A stretch of DNA of 64,000 nt from Castor canadensis (lineage: Eukaryota > Chordata > Mammalia > Rodentia > Castoridae): NCBI RefSeq assembly GCF_047511655.1, contig NC_133401.1, positions 17,730,501 to 17,794,500 on the forward strand, written 5' to 3'. Position 1 is the stretch's first letter; every line of letters starts with the position of its first letter. A program made the translations under genes and the position numbers. Below are positions 22,278 to 31,946 of the stretch, one piece after another. The notes beneath the pieces are model-generated. The model had not been told where the DNA came from. It saw only the letters and a program-made list of their open reading frames with translations, and made no database searches.

Positions 22278-22510
22278 AAATAGTTCATGAGACCCTATCT
22301 CAAAAAATACACAACCAAAAAAGGACTGGCAGGGTGGTTCAAGCGGTAAATCACCTGTCTAGCAAACTTGAGGCCCTGAGTTCAAACACTAGTGCCTCAG
22401 ATGAATAAATAACTGGAACAAGTATGGAACAAGTGGTAGAAAGCTTGCCTAAGTTTGCACAATAAGCTAGGTTCAATTCCCAGCACTGCAAATAGATAGA
22501 TAGATAGAAA
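22278..22510 (+). repeat. 5'-truncated B1-ID SINE plus ID element with (GATA)n tail
   Basis: 22278-22412 starts in the middle of the left unit (AATAGTTCATGAGACCCTAT). 22412-22510 is an ID arm ending in four GATA repeats. Confidence 0.82.
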
Positions 22511-22595
22511 AATGCATTCGTATCCATACTAGGTTACTATTGCCTCAAAGTCCTGTTCTTCCTGCAACCTTAGAATGTGACCTTATTTAAAAAAA

Positions 22596-22677
22596 GGACT
22601 AGGGAAGTAGGTCAGTGGTAGAGCATGTGCCTAACATTTGTAGAACCCTGGGTTTGATCCTTGACCAAAAAAATTTA
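22596..22677 (+). repeat. ID element
   Basis: AGTAGGTCAGTGGTAGAGCA and CCTGGGTTTGATCC mark an ID unit close to the rodent ID consensus. Confidence 0.8.
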
Positions 22678-22704
22678 GAAGAATGGGGACAGGAGAGGGA
22701 TATC

Positions 22705-23025
22705 TTTTTATCTTGGCAGCGCTGGGGTTTGAACCCAGGGCCTTACACTTGTAAGGGAGGTGCCCTACCACTTAAACCATGCCCCCAGTCCTTTTTGGTA
22801 CTGGGTATTTTCCAGGTAGGATCTCTCAGACTATTTGCCCAGGCTAGCCTCAAACCTTGATCCTCCTGATCTCTGCCTCCTGAGTAGCTAGGATTATAGG
22901 CATGATCCACCAGGACCCAGCTCTGTCTGTTTTTTATTTATTTATTGTTTTGTGGGGCCAGGGACCAAATCCAGGGCCTTACATATTCTTGGCAAGTGCT
23001 CTATCAGTGAGCTCCATGCCACCCT
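22705..23025 (-). repeat. B1-ID composite plus ID element
   Basis: 22705-22921 is a full reverse composite (GGCAGCGCTGGGGTTTGAAC). 22930-23025 is an isolated reverse ID unit with TTTATTTATTTATTG on its tail side. Confidence 0.87.
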
Positions 23026-23519
23026 CTCCAGGTAGCATCTTTCAGATACCCTAAATGTTCTGTGGTCCTGTGAAGAAGAATGAAGACTAGAAGGGCACGT
23101 ACAACATTGTCCCATGGTTCTCCTGGTTCTTTACCCTGAGAACCTTTTAGAATCATCTGGGGAGTGTTTTGTAAAAATCCGCAAGTTTCAGCTCCACCCC
23201 AGACCAATTAATGGGGGTCTCTGAGGGAGAAGTCTGGGCCCCCCTGGTGGTGCTAATGTGCAGGTGTGGCTGAGAATCCCTGCCTTGAGTGATGGTAGGC
23301 AGTCACCTGGTGGAGGTAATCCTCAAACCCAGGGGTCTAGCCACCCCTTTAAGTTACAAAGCCTTAATTAGAAGTGTTCTGGTTAGCTATTGCTGCTAAG
23401 ACACTACCTGCTGCATGTGTCTAGATCCAAGAAAGTCCAAAACAGGGTTCTCAAAGACATATTTGTACACCCATGTTCATTATAGCTTTATTCATGATAA
23501 TTAAGCAGCAGGAGTATAG
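23026..23519. other. Unique/old-repeat intergenic sequence
   Basis: No gene. 23375-23420 (TTCTGGTTAGCTATTGCTGC) resembles the start of the old repeat at 44895. 23455-23512 resembles an L1 ORF2 scrap (CACCCATGTTCATTATAGCT). Confidence 0.4.
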
Positions 23520-23995
23520 GGTCAGGTGTCATGGTACATGTCTTTAATCCCACCTACTCTGGAGGCAGAGATCTTAAAGATGGAAGTTGTGTTTGTTTGT
23601 TTATGTGGTGGTACAGCAGTTTTGAATTCAGGGCTTCATGCTTTCTAGGCAGGCACTCCACCAGCACTTTTTTTGTGATGGTTTTTTCCAAGATAAGTCC
23701 GTTGAACTATTTGATCGAACCTCAGTCCTTCTGATCTCTGTCTCCTGAGTAGTTAAGATTATAGGCATGAGCTCTTTGTGCCCAGCCATGCTCGAAGTTC
23801 TTGTTAACAAGATCCCCATCTCAACAAACAAGCCAGGCATAGTGATATGCTCCTGGAATCTCAGCCACTTGGGAAGCACAAGCAGGAGAATGGAGGTCTG
23901 AGGCCAGCCCTGGGCAAGCAAATAAAAAAATCTCAAAAACCCCCTTGAAAATTAACTAAAGCCAAAAAGGGCTGGGGCATGGCTCAAGGAAAAAA
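23520..23995 (+). repeat. Three-unit SINE interrupted by a reverse SINE
   Basis: Plus-strand B1-like sequence runs 23520-23589 and resumes after 23788 with a second B1-like unit (GCCAGGCATAGTGATATGCT) and a truncated ID (GGGCTGGGGCATGGCTCAAG). A reverse B1-ID copy (23590-23788) is inserted in the first unit. Confidence 0.72.
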
Positions 23996-24039
23996 AAACA
24001 AGAAACATGACCATTTTTCACTTGTTTTCCTTTTCTCTC

Positions 24040-24411
24040 TTTTTCTGTGAGACCGGGGTTTGAACTCAGGGCTTTGAGCTTGCAAAGCAGGTTTTGTACA
24101 TCTTGAACCATGCCTCCAGTCAATTTTGCAGATGGGGTCTTCAGAACCATTTTCCTGAGCTGGCCTTGAATTTTAATCCTCTTGATCTCAACCTCACAAG
24201 TAACTAGGATTACAAGCTTGAGCCATCAGCACTAGGGAGCATGTTTTACTTTTTTTTTTTTTTTTTTTGCAGTACTGGGTTTGAACTCAGGGCCTTCACC
24301 TTGAGCATAGGGTCTCACGGAGCTATTTCCCCGGGCTGGCTTGAACCACAATCCTCCTGATCTCTGCCTCCTGAGCCGCTAGGATTACAGGTGTGAGCCA
24401 CCAGCCCCCAG
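24040..24411 (-). repeat. Two reverse B1-ID composite SINEs
   Basis: 24040-24237 (GACCGGGGTTTGAACTCAGG to CTTGAGCCATCAGCACTAG) and 24251-24411 (18-T run, GCAGTACTGGGTTTGAACTC), the second lacking part of the linker. Confidence 0.88.
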
Positions 24412-24517
24412 CTATGTTTGACTTTTTAAGTGCCAAAAATATTTAGGGGAATATAGCCTATTAGAGTCTCCCAGTGAGATTGGGGTTCTAATTCTATTGC
24501 ACATTTGAGTACAGAAT

Positions 24518-24637
24518 TTCTTTTCTTTTCTTAGAAACAGGGTCCTGCTTTGTAGCCCAGGCTGGCCTTGAACTTGTGATCTTCCTGACTCCATCTCCCT
24601 AGTGCTAGGATTATAGCCTTGTATACCACGCCCAGCT
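24518..24637 (-). repeat. B1 monomer
   Basis: AAACAGGGTCCTGCTTTGTA, GCCCAGGCTGGCCTTGAACT and CCACGCCCAGC define a reverse B1 with a TTTTC-rich tail. Confidence 0.88.
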
Positions 24638-24749
24638 TGACTTCAGGATTTCTGTTTGGGATTTTGTCACATATGACCACAGACAGACATGATGTTGAAT
24701 TTGAGGTACTCAGAGGTTGAGCTTGAAAGAAGGAAGATGGCGGTTGGGA

Positions 24750-24895
24750 GTTACAATAATACTGGTAACTATTGTCTATGTGGCACCCATGAAAAACCAG
24801 TCACCTTTTAAACATTGACTTATTAAACTTAGGATAGGAGCTATTACCTCTATTTCAAGAAATGGATGTAGAGCCAGAGTCAACTATCATATTCA
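24750..24895 (+). repeat. Possible MIR relic
   Basis: Order of words fits MIR: ACTATTGTCTATGTGGCACC, then TTATTAAACTTAGGATAGGA, then ATTACCTCTATTTCAAGAAA. Confidence 0.5.
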
Positions 24896-24944
24896 AGGAC
24901 AACTTGAAGATAAACACTTTAAAATGAGTTTGGTTACACTGGTT

Positions 24945-25137
24945 TTGTGTGTGTGTGTGTGTGTGTGTGTGGTACTGGGGCTTGAACTCAGGGCCTACAC
25001 CGTGAGCCACTCCACCAGCCCTGGATATTTTCCAGATAGGATCTCTCAGACTATTTCCGCAGGCTAGCCTCAAACTTTGATCCTCCTGATCTCTGCCTCC
25101 TGGGTAGCTAGGATTGCAGGCATGAGCCACTGGTGCC
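24945..25137 (-). repeat. (TG)n microsatellite plus reverse B1-ID SINE
   Basis: A 13-unit TG run (24945-24971) lies at the tail end of a reverse composite that runs GGTACTGGGGCTTGAACTCA to ATGAGCCACTGGTGCCAG. Confidence 0.92.
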
Positions 25138-25258
25138 AGTTGGTTACACTGTTTTCTAACCAAAACTCTCCAGAACCCCTGAGTAGGGCCCTTGTACATA
25201 CAATCCTGTAAAAACTAGCACTCATGATTTATATATGCCCATTCACAGACAGAAACAA

Positions 25259-25651
25259 ATCTGAGTGTGGTGATTCGAATCTATAATCCCAGAACTTGGG
25301 AGGCTGAAACAGGAGGACCGGGAGTTTGAGGCCAGCCTGGGCAAACTTAACAACACGTTGTCTCAAAAAAAAAAAAATAATAATTGCTGGGTAGGGTACC
25401 AGTGGCTCACATCTGTAATCTCAGCTACTCAGGAGGCAGCAATCAGGAGGATTGAGGTTTGAAGCCAGCCTGGGCAAATAGTTTGTGAAACTCTACCTTA
25501 GAAATACCTAAACAAACAAACAAACAAACAAAAAAAAACCCAACACAAAAAAGCCCTGGGAAGTGACAAGTGGTAGAGTGCCTGTCTAGCAAGCTTGAAG
25601 CCCTAAGTTCAAACCTTAGTGCCACCAAAAAAAAAAGAAAAAGAAAAAAAC
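25259..25651 (+). repeat. B1 monomer followed by B1-ID SINE
   Basis: 25259-25384 is a B1 (GAGGCCAGCCTGGGCAAACT, A13 tail). 25389-25651 is a composite with a (CAAA)n expansion in its linker and an A-rich tail. Confidence 0.88.
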
Positions 25652-26500
25652 AGTCCAGGCCTATGATTCTAGCTACTCTCTGTGAGAAACACAGCCCCTG
25701 TCCAAACTCAAGAATGGACACAGAGACACGTGAAGTACAGTGAAAATAAGACTTTAATGGTGGTCCTGCAAGATCAGGTGTCTGGCTGGCAGGTATACCC
25801 AAAGCAGTTATGACAAGCATTTTATTCTCCAGTGTGCAAGCCCTTCCCCCAGATCCTCATTGGCTGAGTACTATGGGGTGTCCAATTTTTCCCAGATGTC
25901 ACCCAAGTTTTATTATCTTATGTTGGGTTGTTTTAAAATATGTTTGTCTTAGAATTGGTCAAATTTTAGAAGCGGGCTTTTAGTTGTCCTCACCTCCCTT
26001 TGTGTCTTTATAGTGGGAAGGCCTCCCTGTGATATATGCTTTTTGGCACATACATAGTTTTAACGCATTTTCTCATTTTCTCATGGCTTCTCCCCAAGTT
26101 GTTTGTGACTTTCCAGGTGAATGCAAACATGCTCCCAGTAATTTTCCATTCAGGTTTAAATGCTCGGTCTTGAAAACAGACCACCACTGACTTGATCCCC
26201 AACACTGCAGAGGTAGAGACCAAGAGGAAGGAGCCCCTGGGGTGGGGGGTGGGGGGGACTTCTCGAGACTCCCATCTCAACCAAGAGCTGGGCATGGTGA
26301 CAAGTACCTGTAATCACAGCTACTTAAAGAAGCTTAAGTATGAGGGTTGTAGTTTTGCTGGCCCTGGACATAAAACAAGACCCTATCTCTGAAATAACCA
26401 GAGTAAAAAGGGCTGGGGACATGGCTCAAGCAATAAAGCATTCACTTAGCAAGAGTGAGGCCCTAATTTCACCTTCCAGTACCTCCCCCTAACCCCCCAA
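25652..26500 (+). repeat. Three-unit SINE split by a solo LTR
   Basis: A left B1-like unit begins at about 25652 (CAGTCCAGGCCTATGATTCT plus AGCTACTC). It is broken at 25680 and resumes at 26205 (GCAGAGGTAGAGACCAAGAG). A second B1-like unit (GAGCTGGGCATGGTGACAAG) and an ID arm (GACATGGCTCAAGCAATAAA) follow. The element between is the LTR at 25681-26204. Confidence 0.7.
25681..26204 (-). mobile_element. Solo LTR, probably ERV class II type
   Basis: On the minus strand it reads TGTTGGGGATC...TTTCTCACA, i.e. TG...CA ends over 524 bp. Inside are a CCAAT-box word (CAGCCAATGAGG), a TATA-like AGAATAAAATG, and an ATTAAA polyadenylation word about 75 bases before its 3' end, in the order expected of an LTR. 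No internal retroviral sequence lies on either side, so this is a solo LTR. It interrupts a SINE, which fixes its borders well. I see no clean target duplication. Class assignment is tentative. Confidence 0.75.
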
Positions 26501-26527
26501 ACAGAAGGAAAGAAAACAAACAGTCTG

Positions 26528-26595
26528 TTCTGTGCTGAGGAAACCCAGGGCCTTGTACTTACCAGGCAGCCACAGACCCACCCTGTCCAGCCCTA
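26528..26595 (-). repeat. Decayed ID unit
   Basis: GAAACCCAGGGCCTTGTACT and CCACCCTGTCCAGCCC resemble a reverse ID arm, much diverged. Confidence 0.5.
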
Positions 26596-26788
26596 GTGCT
26601 TCTTCTTGTCATGTTTTTTGAGCTTCTTCACAACATAGAGATGGCCTCAGGGCAGTGGGATTGCATGTCTAAACTCAGGGCTCCAGCTTAAATGGTGCAT
26701 CCATTTATATTTAATTTCACAAGGGAAACCAGAAATTTCCTCTCCAAGGGCTGCTTTGCCTTTCTCCTTGGCTTAAGAGTAAGCGCAA

Positions 26789-26985
26789 GGCCCGGTGCTG
26801 GTGGCTCACACCTGTAATCCTAGCTACTCAGGAGGCAGAGATCAGGAGGATTGAGGTTTGAAGCGAGTTCTGGGCAAATAGTTCAGGAGACCCTATCTTG
26901 AAAAAAAATCACAAAAAAGTGCTGGTGGAGTGGCTCAAGGTGTAGGCCCTGAGTTCAAATCCCAGTACTAGAAATAAAAGAGTAA
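26789..26985 (+). repeat. B1-ID composite SINE
   Basis: GCCCGGTGCTGGTGGCTCAC start, ID arm GTGGCTCAAGGTGTAGGCCC, ends at CAGTACTAGAAATAAAAG. Confidence 0.93.
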
Positions 26986-27122
26986 GCACAAAAAAAGGAA
27001 TATAATAGTACTATTATTATTATTATAAACAAAATAACAATAAACTTCAAAAGAGAGAAACCAAAGAATATGACAGACATGTTGAAAATGCACATTGCTC
27101 CCAGGATCAAGACCTAATTCGC

Positions 27123-27250
27123 AGTGCTGGGCATGGTGCTACCCAGATGTAATCACAGTGATGTGGGAGGTGAAAACAGAATAGAAAGTTGGAGGCCAGC
27201 CTGGGCAAAGTTAGGGAGCCCTTCTTTCAAACACAAAATATAAATAAAAG
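27123..27250 (+). repeat. B1 monomer, diverged
   Basis: GCTGGGCATGGTGCTACCCA, GGAGGCCAGCCTGGGCAAAG and an A/T-rich end. Confidence 0.8.
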
Positions 27251-27261
27251 GGTTATAGACT

Positions 27262-27700
27262 TTGCCGTTCCCAAATAGTGATCAATGAAACACGTGGGAG
27301 TCGCTCAGCAAGGCAAAAAGAAAGGTTTCACTTCTGCAGAAGGCTGCAGCCACGGACCGTGGTCTGATAGGCAGGACACACTGAGGGGGAGTCAGCTGTT
27401 TTTCTCTCTTTGCCCCTCACCATGATGGACGGGTTTGGATTCACAGTCTTCCCAACTGGTTACTTAGAAAAGGGGGCACATGAAGTTAGGGAACCTTGAA
27501 GCAGGGAGAACAAGAAAATTCTTTTGGGCTATATTCATCTTTAAGCAAGCAGTTTGAGATTAGGGCATCTGGGGATAAACAGCTCTTTGACTGCAAGAAC
27601 CATGCAAGGTCAAGCAATGTTTTACAAAGCATGTAGGCAGCAATTTGGGGAGGTTAGCTGGTGTCCACACGATGATAGTTTTACATTAACTCCTTTGACA
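27262..27700 (-). mobile_element. Possible solo LTR
   Basis: On the minus strand the segment ends GATCACTATTTGGGAACGGC plus A after a T/C-rich AACCTTTCTTTTTGCCTTGC, the texture of a retroviral R/U5 end. A possible TG start lies near 27700. No reading frame. Borders and class uncertain. Confidence 0.35.
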
Positions 27701-27737
27701 CAAAAGACCTGACTTTAGTTGATTCTCGCAGTATAAA

Positions 27738-27911
27738 GGAGAAAAAAGTGGGTGGGGGAGGAAGAGGAGAAGAGGAGCAGAGAGGAGGAGGAGGAGGGAG
27801 GAGGACAGAAGAGGAAGACAGGAGGAGGAGAAGGAGGAGGAAGAAAGAGGTGGAGGAAAAAAGAGGAGGAGGAAGAGAGAAGAGAAGGAGAGGGCAGGAG
27901 GAGGGGGAGAA
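27738..27911 (+). repeat. GA-rich (GAGGA/GGAGGA)n purine tract
   Basis: About 170 bases almost entirely of A and G on the plus strand, with irregular AGGAGG and GAAGAGG units. Confidence 0.93.
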
Positions 27912-28223
27912 CTAATTCTTAGAAGTTTCTCTTGGCTCCTGTGTGTCCTGTCTCTTGCAGGTAGCTGCCCAGTGACACTCTGAAGCCTGTTTTGTAGATT
28001 AACCAGGCATTAACTCGAGCCCTCCTTTCCCTGAGCACTGCCTGGTCCCAAGTTATGGGAAATGGTCACTCATGAAAGGGTGCTTGCCAAAAATGTTGAC
28101 CACAACAAAACCAGCCACAATTCACTTTCATCAACACAGAAACTTTGATCATTCATGTCTTCCTTACATCTGCCAGGCTGGAACTCTCATGGACTTACAT
28201 GAACAGATAAAATGTCCACAGCC
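27912..28223. other. Unique intergenic sequence
   Basis: No gene or SINE. It might continue the LTR-like material to the left, but I cannot support this. Confidence 0.4.
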
Positions 28224-28536
28224 AGGCCTGGCAGAGTGACTCAAGTGGTAGAATGCCTGCTTAGCAACATGAAGCCCTGAGTCCAAACCCCAGTACCACC
28301 AAAAAAAAAAAAAAAAAAAGAAAGAAAATTGGTTTGTCAGGCACCGGTGGCTCGAGCCTGTAATCCTAGCTACTCAAGAGGCAGAGAACAGGAGGATCTC
28401 GGTTTGAAGCCAGCCTGGGCAAATAGTTTGTGAGACCCTATCTTGAAAAGCCCTTCACAAAAAAGGGCTGGTGGAGTGACTCAATGTGTAGGCCCTGAGT
28501 TCAAACCCCAATACTTACCGCAAAAAAAAAAAAAAA
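28224..28536 (+). repeat. ID element followed by B1-ID composite
   Basis: 28224-28328 is an ID arm with a 19-A tail. 28337-28536 is a composite close to consensus (GCACCGGTGGCTCGAGCCTG) with a 15-A tail. Confidence 0.92.
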
Positions 28537-28561
28537 GTCCACAGCCCACGTTCAAGATCCT

Positions 28562-28636
28562 ACTTTTTTTTTTTTCCTATGCTGGGGTTTGAACTCAGTC
28601 TTAGCCTTGCCACTTAAGCCTCGCCCACCCAGCCTC
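28562..28636 (-). repeat. ID element, shortened
   Basis: T run, ATGCTGGGGTTTGAACTCAG and GCCACTTAAGCCTCGCCCAC. Confidence 0.75.
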
Positions 28637-28659
28637 TTGGTATGATTTTAAGTATGGGG

Positions 28660-28976
28660 AGGAACCATGTGCATGTCTGTAATCCCAGCTACTCAGGAGG
28701 GGGAGGTAGGAGGATTTACAGTTTCAGGCCAGCCCAGGCAGTTAGAAGACCCTGTCGCAAAAACAGTGTACAAAACAAAGGTCTGGTAGTGGAGGGAGAG
28801 GGTTGTTGTGGCTCAAGTGGTAGAATCCCTGGGTTCCATCCCCAGCACTGCAAAATAAATGCACAAATAAAAAATTTTTTAAAAAGTGTACTGGAGGGGT
28901 TGGGGACGTGGCTCAGTGATAGAGAGCTTGCCTAACATGCAAAGCCCTGAGTTGGATCCCCAGAACTACAGAAATA
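28660..28976 (+). repeat. B1-ID composite followed by ID element
   Basis: 28660-28872 is a composite (GTCTGTAATCCCAGCTACTC) and 28894-28976 an ID unit (GGGGACGTGGCTCAGTGATA). Confidence 0.87.
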
Positions 28977-29100
28977 AGTTCTCACAATATATGGTAGAGG
29001 AATTCACCCCCACCATCATTCTCCTTTATTCCCCCTCCCCCCATTCCCGGAACAGTTTCAACAACTCAGTGTTCCATTTTATAAAGGTACCTGAGCAACT
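28977..29100. repeat. Possible L1 3' UTR scrap
   Basis: CACAATATATGGTAGAGGAA and a C-rich segment resemble sequence at 48915-48990, suggesting a shared interspersed repeat, perhaps LINE 3' UTR. Confidence 0.35.
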
Positions 29101-29225
29101 AGATTTTGGTATTTGCAGAGCGTTCTGGAACCAATCCCTCATCCCAAAGGGCTGTGCATTTTTCTTTAGGTTTTCTTTAGTAGATGGTAAACTCCTTGCA
29201 TGGAGGCCTTCCTTTAGTTTTATTT

Positions 29226-29415
29226 ATTTTTTGCGGTACTGGGGTTTGAACTCAGGGTCTACACCTTGAGCGACTCCGCCAGCCTTTTGGGTTTTTATCC
29301 GAGATTGGGTTGTTTTTTTTTTTTTTTTTTTTTTTGCTGGCTTGTAACCAGTATCCTCCTGATTGCGGCCTCTTGAGTAGCTAGGATTACAAGCGTAAAC
29401 CACCGGTGCCCGGCC
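29226..29415 (-). repeat. B1-ID composite SINE at the edge of the SAE1 CpG island
   Basis: GCGGTACTGGGGTTTGAACT to AACCACCGGTGCCCGGCCC, with a T run of about 23 bases replacing part of the left unit. Its right end is only about 370 bases from the SAE1 start codon. Confidence 0.9.
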
Positions 29416-29499
29416 CGTTTATTTTATTCACAGCTTTAATTTCACCACACCTCCAACGCTGGGCTCTCAGTAGGAACCTTCTATATGTGCAGAACTGAT

Positions 29500-30150
29500 T
29501 AGCCACATAAAAACCACGTGGACATCCACATACGCGCGCCACTTTTTTTATTCTGCCAGGATGGACGGAGGCCTTCCTCACGTGACAGGTAGTGGGCGTG
29601 ACGCTCGGAGGGGGGGTGGGTCTCTGGAGTCCACGTGGTCCCGGGCTCCGCCTAGGACCTACTGCGCGGGCGCGCCCCACCGCGCAGGCGCAAACTCGGC
29701 CCGGTGCGAGTCCAAAGACTGTTGGCGGCGCGCTTGGGTGGCGGGCAGTTGGCGTGAGCTGCACCTTAGCTCGAGTCGGCGCCATGGTGGAGAAGGAGGA
29801 GGCTGGTGGCGGCATCAGCGAGGAGGAAGCGGCGCAGTATGACCGGCAGATCCGTCTGTGGGGATTGGACGCTCAGAAACGGTCAGGGCCGGCGCAGCTT
29901 GAGGCGCGGACGATCTGGAGGGGGCGTCTGGTTGATCCCCGGCGTTCTGGGCCCCGAGGGAGCGGGAAGGTCTGATTTGAAGAGGGGGCGGGATTTCCGT
30001 TTGCTAGCGCTTCCGAGAGCACGGATTAGGGGTGGTTCTGGAAGGTGTGGGAGGTGGGGACGCCAATGGGTGGCGGGGCGAGGGCACGGTGGCCAATTGA
30101 ATGGGGCGTCCTGAGGGCGCAGAGGGTTGGGACACGGGTAATCGGGCGCC
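29500..30150 (+). promoter_or_regulatory. SAE1: CpG island / SAE1 promoter
   Basis: CpG-dense region spanning the first exon. Three CACGTG E-boxes (29515-29520, 29579-29584, 29632-29637) and an NRF1-like CGCGCAGGCGCA at 29681-29692 precede the start codon. No TATA box is convincing. The E-boxes fit binding by MYC/MAX or USF family factors. That is inference from motif only. Limits judged by eye. Confidence 0.82.
29784..29881 (+). CDS. SAE1: SAE1 coding exon 1
   Basis: SAE1 is the smaller half of the nuclear SUMO-activating enzyme (E1). With UBA2 it adenylates SUMO and passes it to the E1 cysteine. This exon encodes residues 1-32 plus two bases of Arg33. It starts MVEKEEAGGG and carries YDRQIRLWG, the conserved motif of the ThiF/E1 fold whose Arg contributes to the ATP site of the partner subunit. 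The start codon has an ideal context (GCGCCATGG). The exon ends AAACG before GTCAGG, a valid donor. Intron 1 is about 11.9 kb. The frame continues perfectly into exon 2, so this is the real gene. Confidence 0.97.
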
Positions 30151-30519
30151 CGGATAGGGTGATGGGGTTTAGGTCGCGGGTGGGGACTTTATGGGATCCT
30201 AGTATGTTGGGGAGGTGGGGATGCATAGTTCATTCATTCCTAGTTGGTGAGAACCTGTTGTGTGACGGACACTGGGTGGGCTTTGCAAAACCAGGGCGGT
30301 TACATTCTTGTACGGGCTACCGAAGGGCGGGCGGGCCGAAAGAAGGCGGGCTTGGAGGAGTTTGGGAGGCTTGGGGTGTCGCAGGGGCTGGGGATCCCGA
30401 AGGAAAAGGTATTAGTTGGTTCTAGGGCGGACGGGAGACGTTGGTTGGCTGTTGCGGAGTAAAGATTACCAAAGGGAAATGAGGTCGCTTCAAAAGGTGA
30501 TCGAGTCAGTCAAATACTT
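29882..30519. other. Start of SAE1 intron 1, GC-rich then unique
   Basis: G-rich on the plus strand, with open frames on both strands that come from base composition. No exon recognised. G-rich first-intron starts are common downstream of CpG-island promoters. Confidence 0.6.
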
Positions 30520-30825
30520 GTTTGGCGGTATGGTGTTTTGAACTCAGGGTTTTGCTCTTGCAAAGCAGGTGCTCCACCGTTTAAGCACACTTCCAGTCCA
30601 TTTTGCTCTGTTTATTTGGGAGATGGTGGTAACTTGCACTGTTTGCCTGGGCTGTCCTCTAACTGCGATCCTCCGGATCTCAGCCTCCCAATGGAATGGT
30701 GAGCCCTGGTCCCCGCTTTTTTTTTTTTCCCTCCTTGAGACAGTCTTATGTAACCCGGCTGGCCTGGAGCTTGCAATCCTCCTGACTTCTGGAATTACAG
30801 GCGTCCACCTCCACGCCAGGCTTCA
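30520..30825 (-). repeat. B1-ID composite followed by B1 monomer
   Basis: 30520-30715 reads GCGGTATGGTGTTTTGAACT to GATCTCAGCCTCCC. 30718-30825 is a reverse B1 (CTTGAGACAGTCTTATGTAA). Together they may be a three-unit element. Confidence 0.78.
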
Positions 30826-30889
30826 GATACTTATTGGGTACTTGATAGAGGCACTGTACTAGTCACTGATCAGTGAACTGAGCAGGCTC

Positions 30890-31660
30890 TTTCCCACTTG
30901 GAGCTCAGGTTCTGATGGGGGAGACAATAAACAGATAATAGAAAAGGCCAGGATAGTGACTGATGACTAAGGAGGGCTACGTGGAAGGGTCATTTTGATT
31001 GTGTGGCCACAGGAGGCCTCTGAGGAGGTGCTACTGAGCCTTAGATTTCCATGAGGTGAAGGAGCCATGCAGCTATCCGGGAGAACCTTCCTAGCAAAGA
31101 GACAGCAAATGCCAAATCCCGAGGGCCAAACACGTGGCAGAGAAGAAAAATAGGATGGTTGCAGCCCAGTGAGTTGAGTAGCGCTTCTTCTGAGAACTTG
31201 GGAAAGCCACTGGAGTGTGGAGAAACCTGACCTATATTTTCAAAGAATCATTCTTTCTGTGTGGAAGTAAAAGTGGAAAGTAAAAAGCGGAAGTAAAGAT
31301 TCCAGGTGAACCTGGTATAGTGCTCCATATCTGTAATGCCAGTGCACAGGAGGCTGAAGCGGGATTGCCAATTTCAGGCCAGCCTGGGCGGCTGCCTAGT
31401 GAGAGCCTGTCCCACAATGAACAAAACAACCCACCCAGAAAAAGAAAAAAAAAAAGATTCCTGGTGACTGTTGAGTGTCCAGTAGAGACAGATAATGGTG
31501 CTTGAAACTAGAGAAGGGTCAGGTAATATTCAGGATATATTTTGGAGGTAGAGAGGCTAGGGTTGGCTGAAAGTATGAGAGGCAGAAGTCAAGGATGACC
31601 CCAGGAAATCATGGAATTTCCATTTACTGAGATGGAGGCCAGGGTAGAATCAGTTTCTGG
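30890..31660 (-). mobile_element. L2 LINE ORF2 remnant
   Basis: The plus strand shows the typical antisense text of mammalian L2: CACAGGAGGCCTCTGAGGAG plus GTG, then GACAGCAAATGCCAAATCCC, then ATATTTTGGAGGTAGAGAGG, then AAGGATGACCCCAGG and ATTTACTGAGATGG. It is very old, frame-broken, and interrupted by a B1 at 31306-31457. Confidence 0.65.
31306..31457 (+). repeat. B1 element inserted in L2 relic
   Basis: GGTATAGTGCTCCATATCTG, CAGGCCAGCCTGGGCGGCTG and an A-rich tail. Confidence 0.8.
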
Positions 31661-31946
31661 ATTTTTTTTTTTTTTTGCAGTACTGGGACTTGAACTCAGG
31701 GCCTTCACCTTGAGCCATTCCTCTAGTCATTTTTTGTGAAGGGTTTTTTCTAGATAGGGTCTCGTGAACTATTTGCCCAGTCTGGCTTCGAACCACAATC
31801 CTGATCTCTGCCTCCTGAGTAGCTAGGATTACAGGTGTGAGCTACTGTCACCCAGCTGTATTTTATTTTTCAACCAGGGTCTCCCTGTGTAGCTCAGGCT
31901 AGCCTTGAACTGTTGGTCCTCCTGAGCTCTGGATTGCAGATGTGGC
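31661..31946 (-). repeat. B1-ID composite plus B1 (possible three-unit SINE)
   Basis: T14 run and GCAGTACTGGGACTTGAACT begin the reverse composite (to 31857). It is followed directly by a reverse B1 unit (CCAGGGTCTCCCTGTGTAGC to 31946). Confidence 0.85.

Noticed and set aside
29387..29815. 142-codon minus-strand frame opposite the SAE1 first exon
   Set aside because: Shadow of the CpG island and a SINE; no recognised product.
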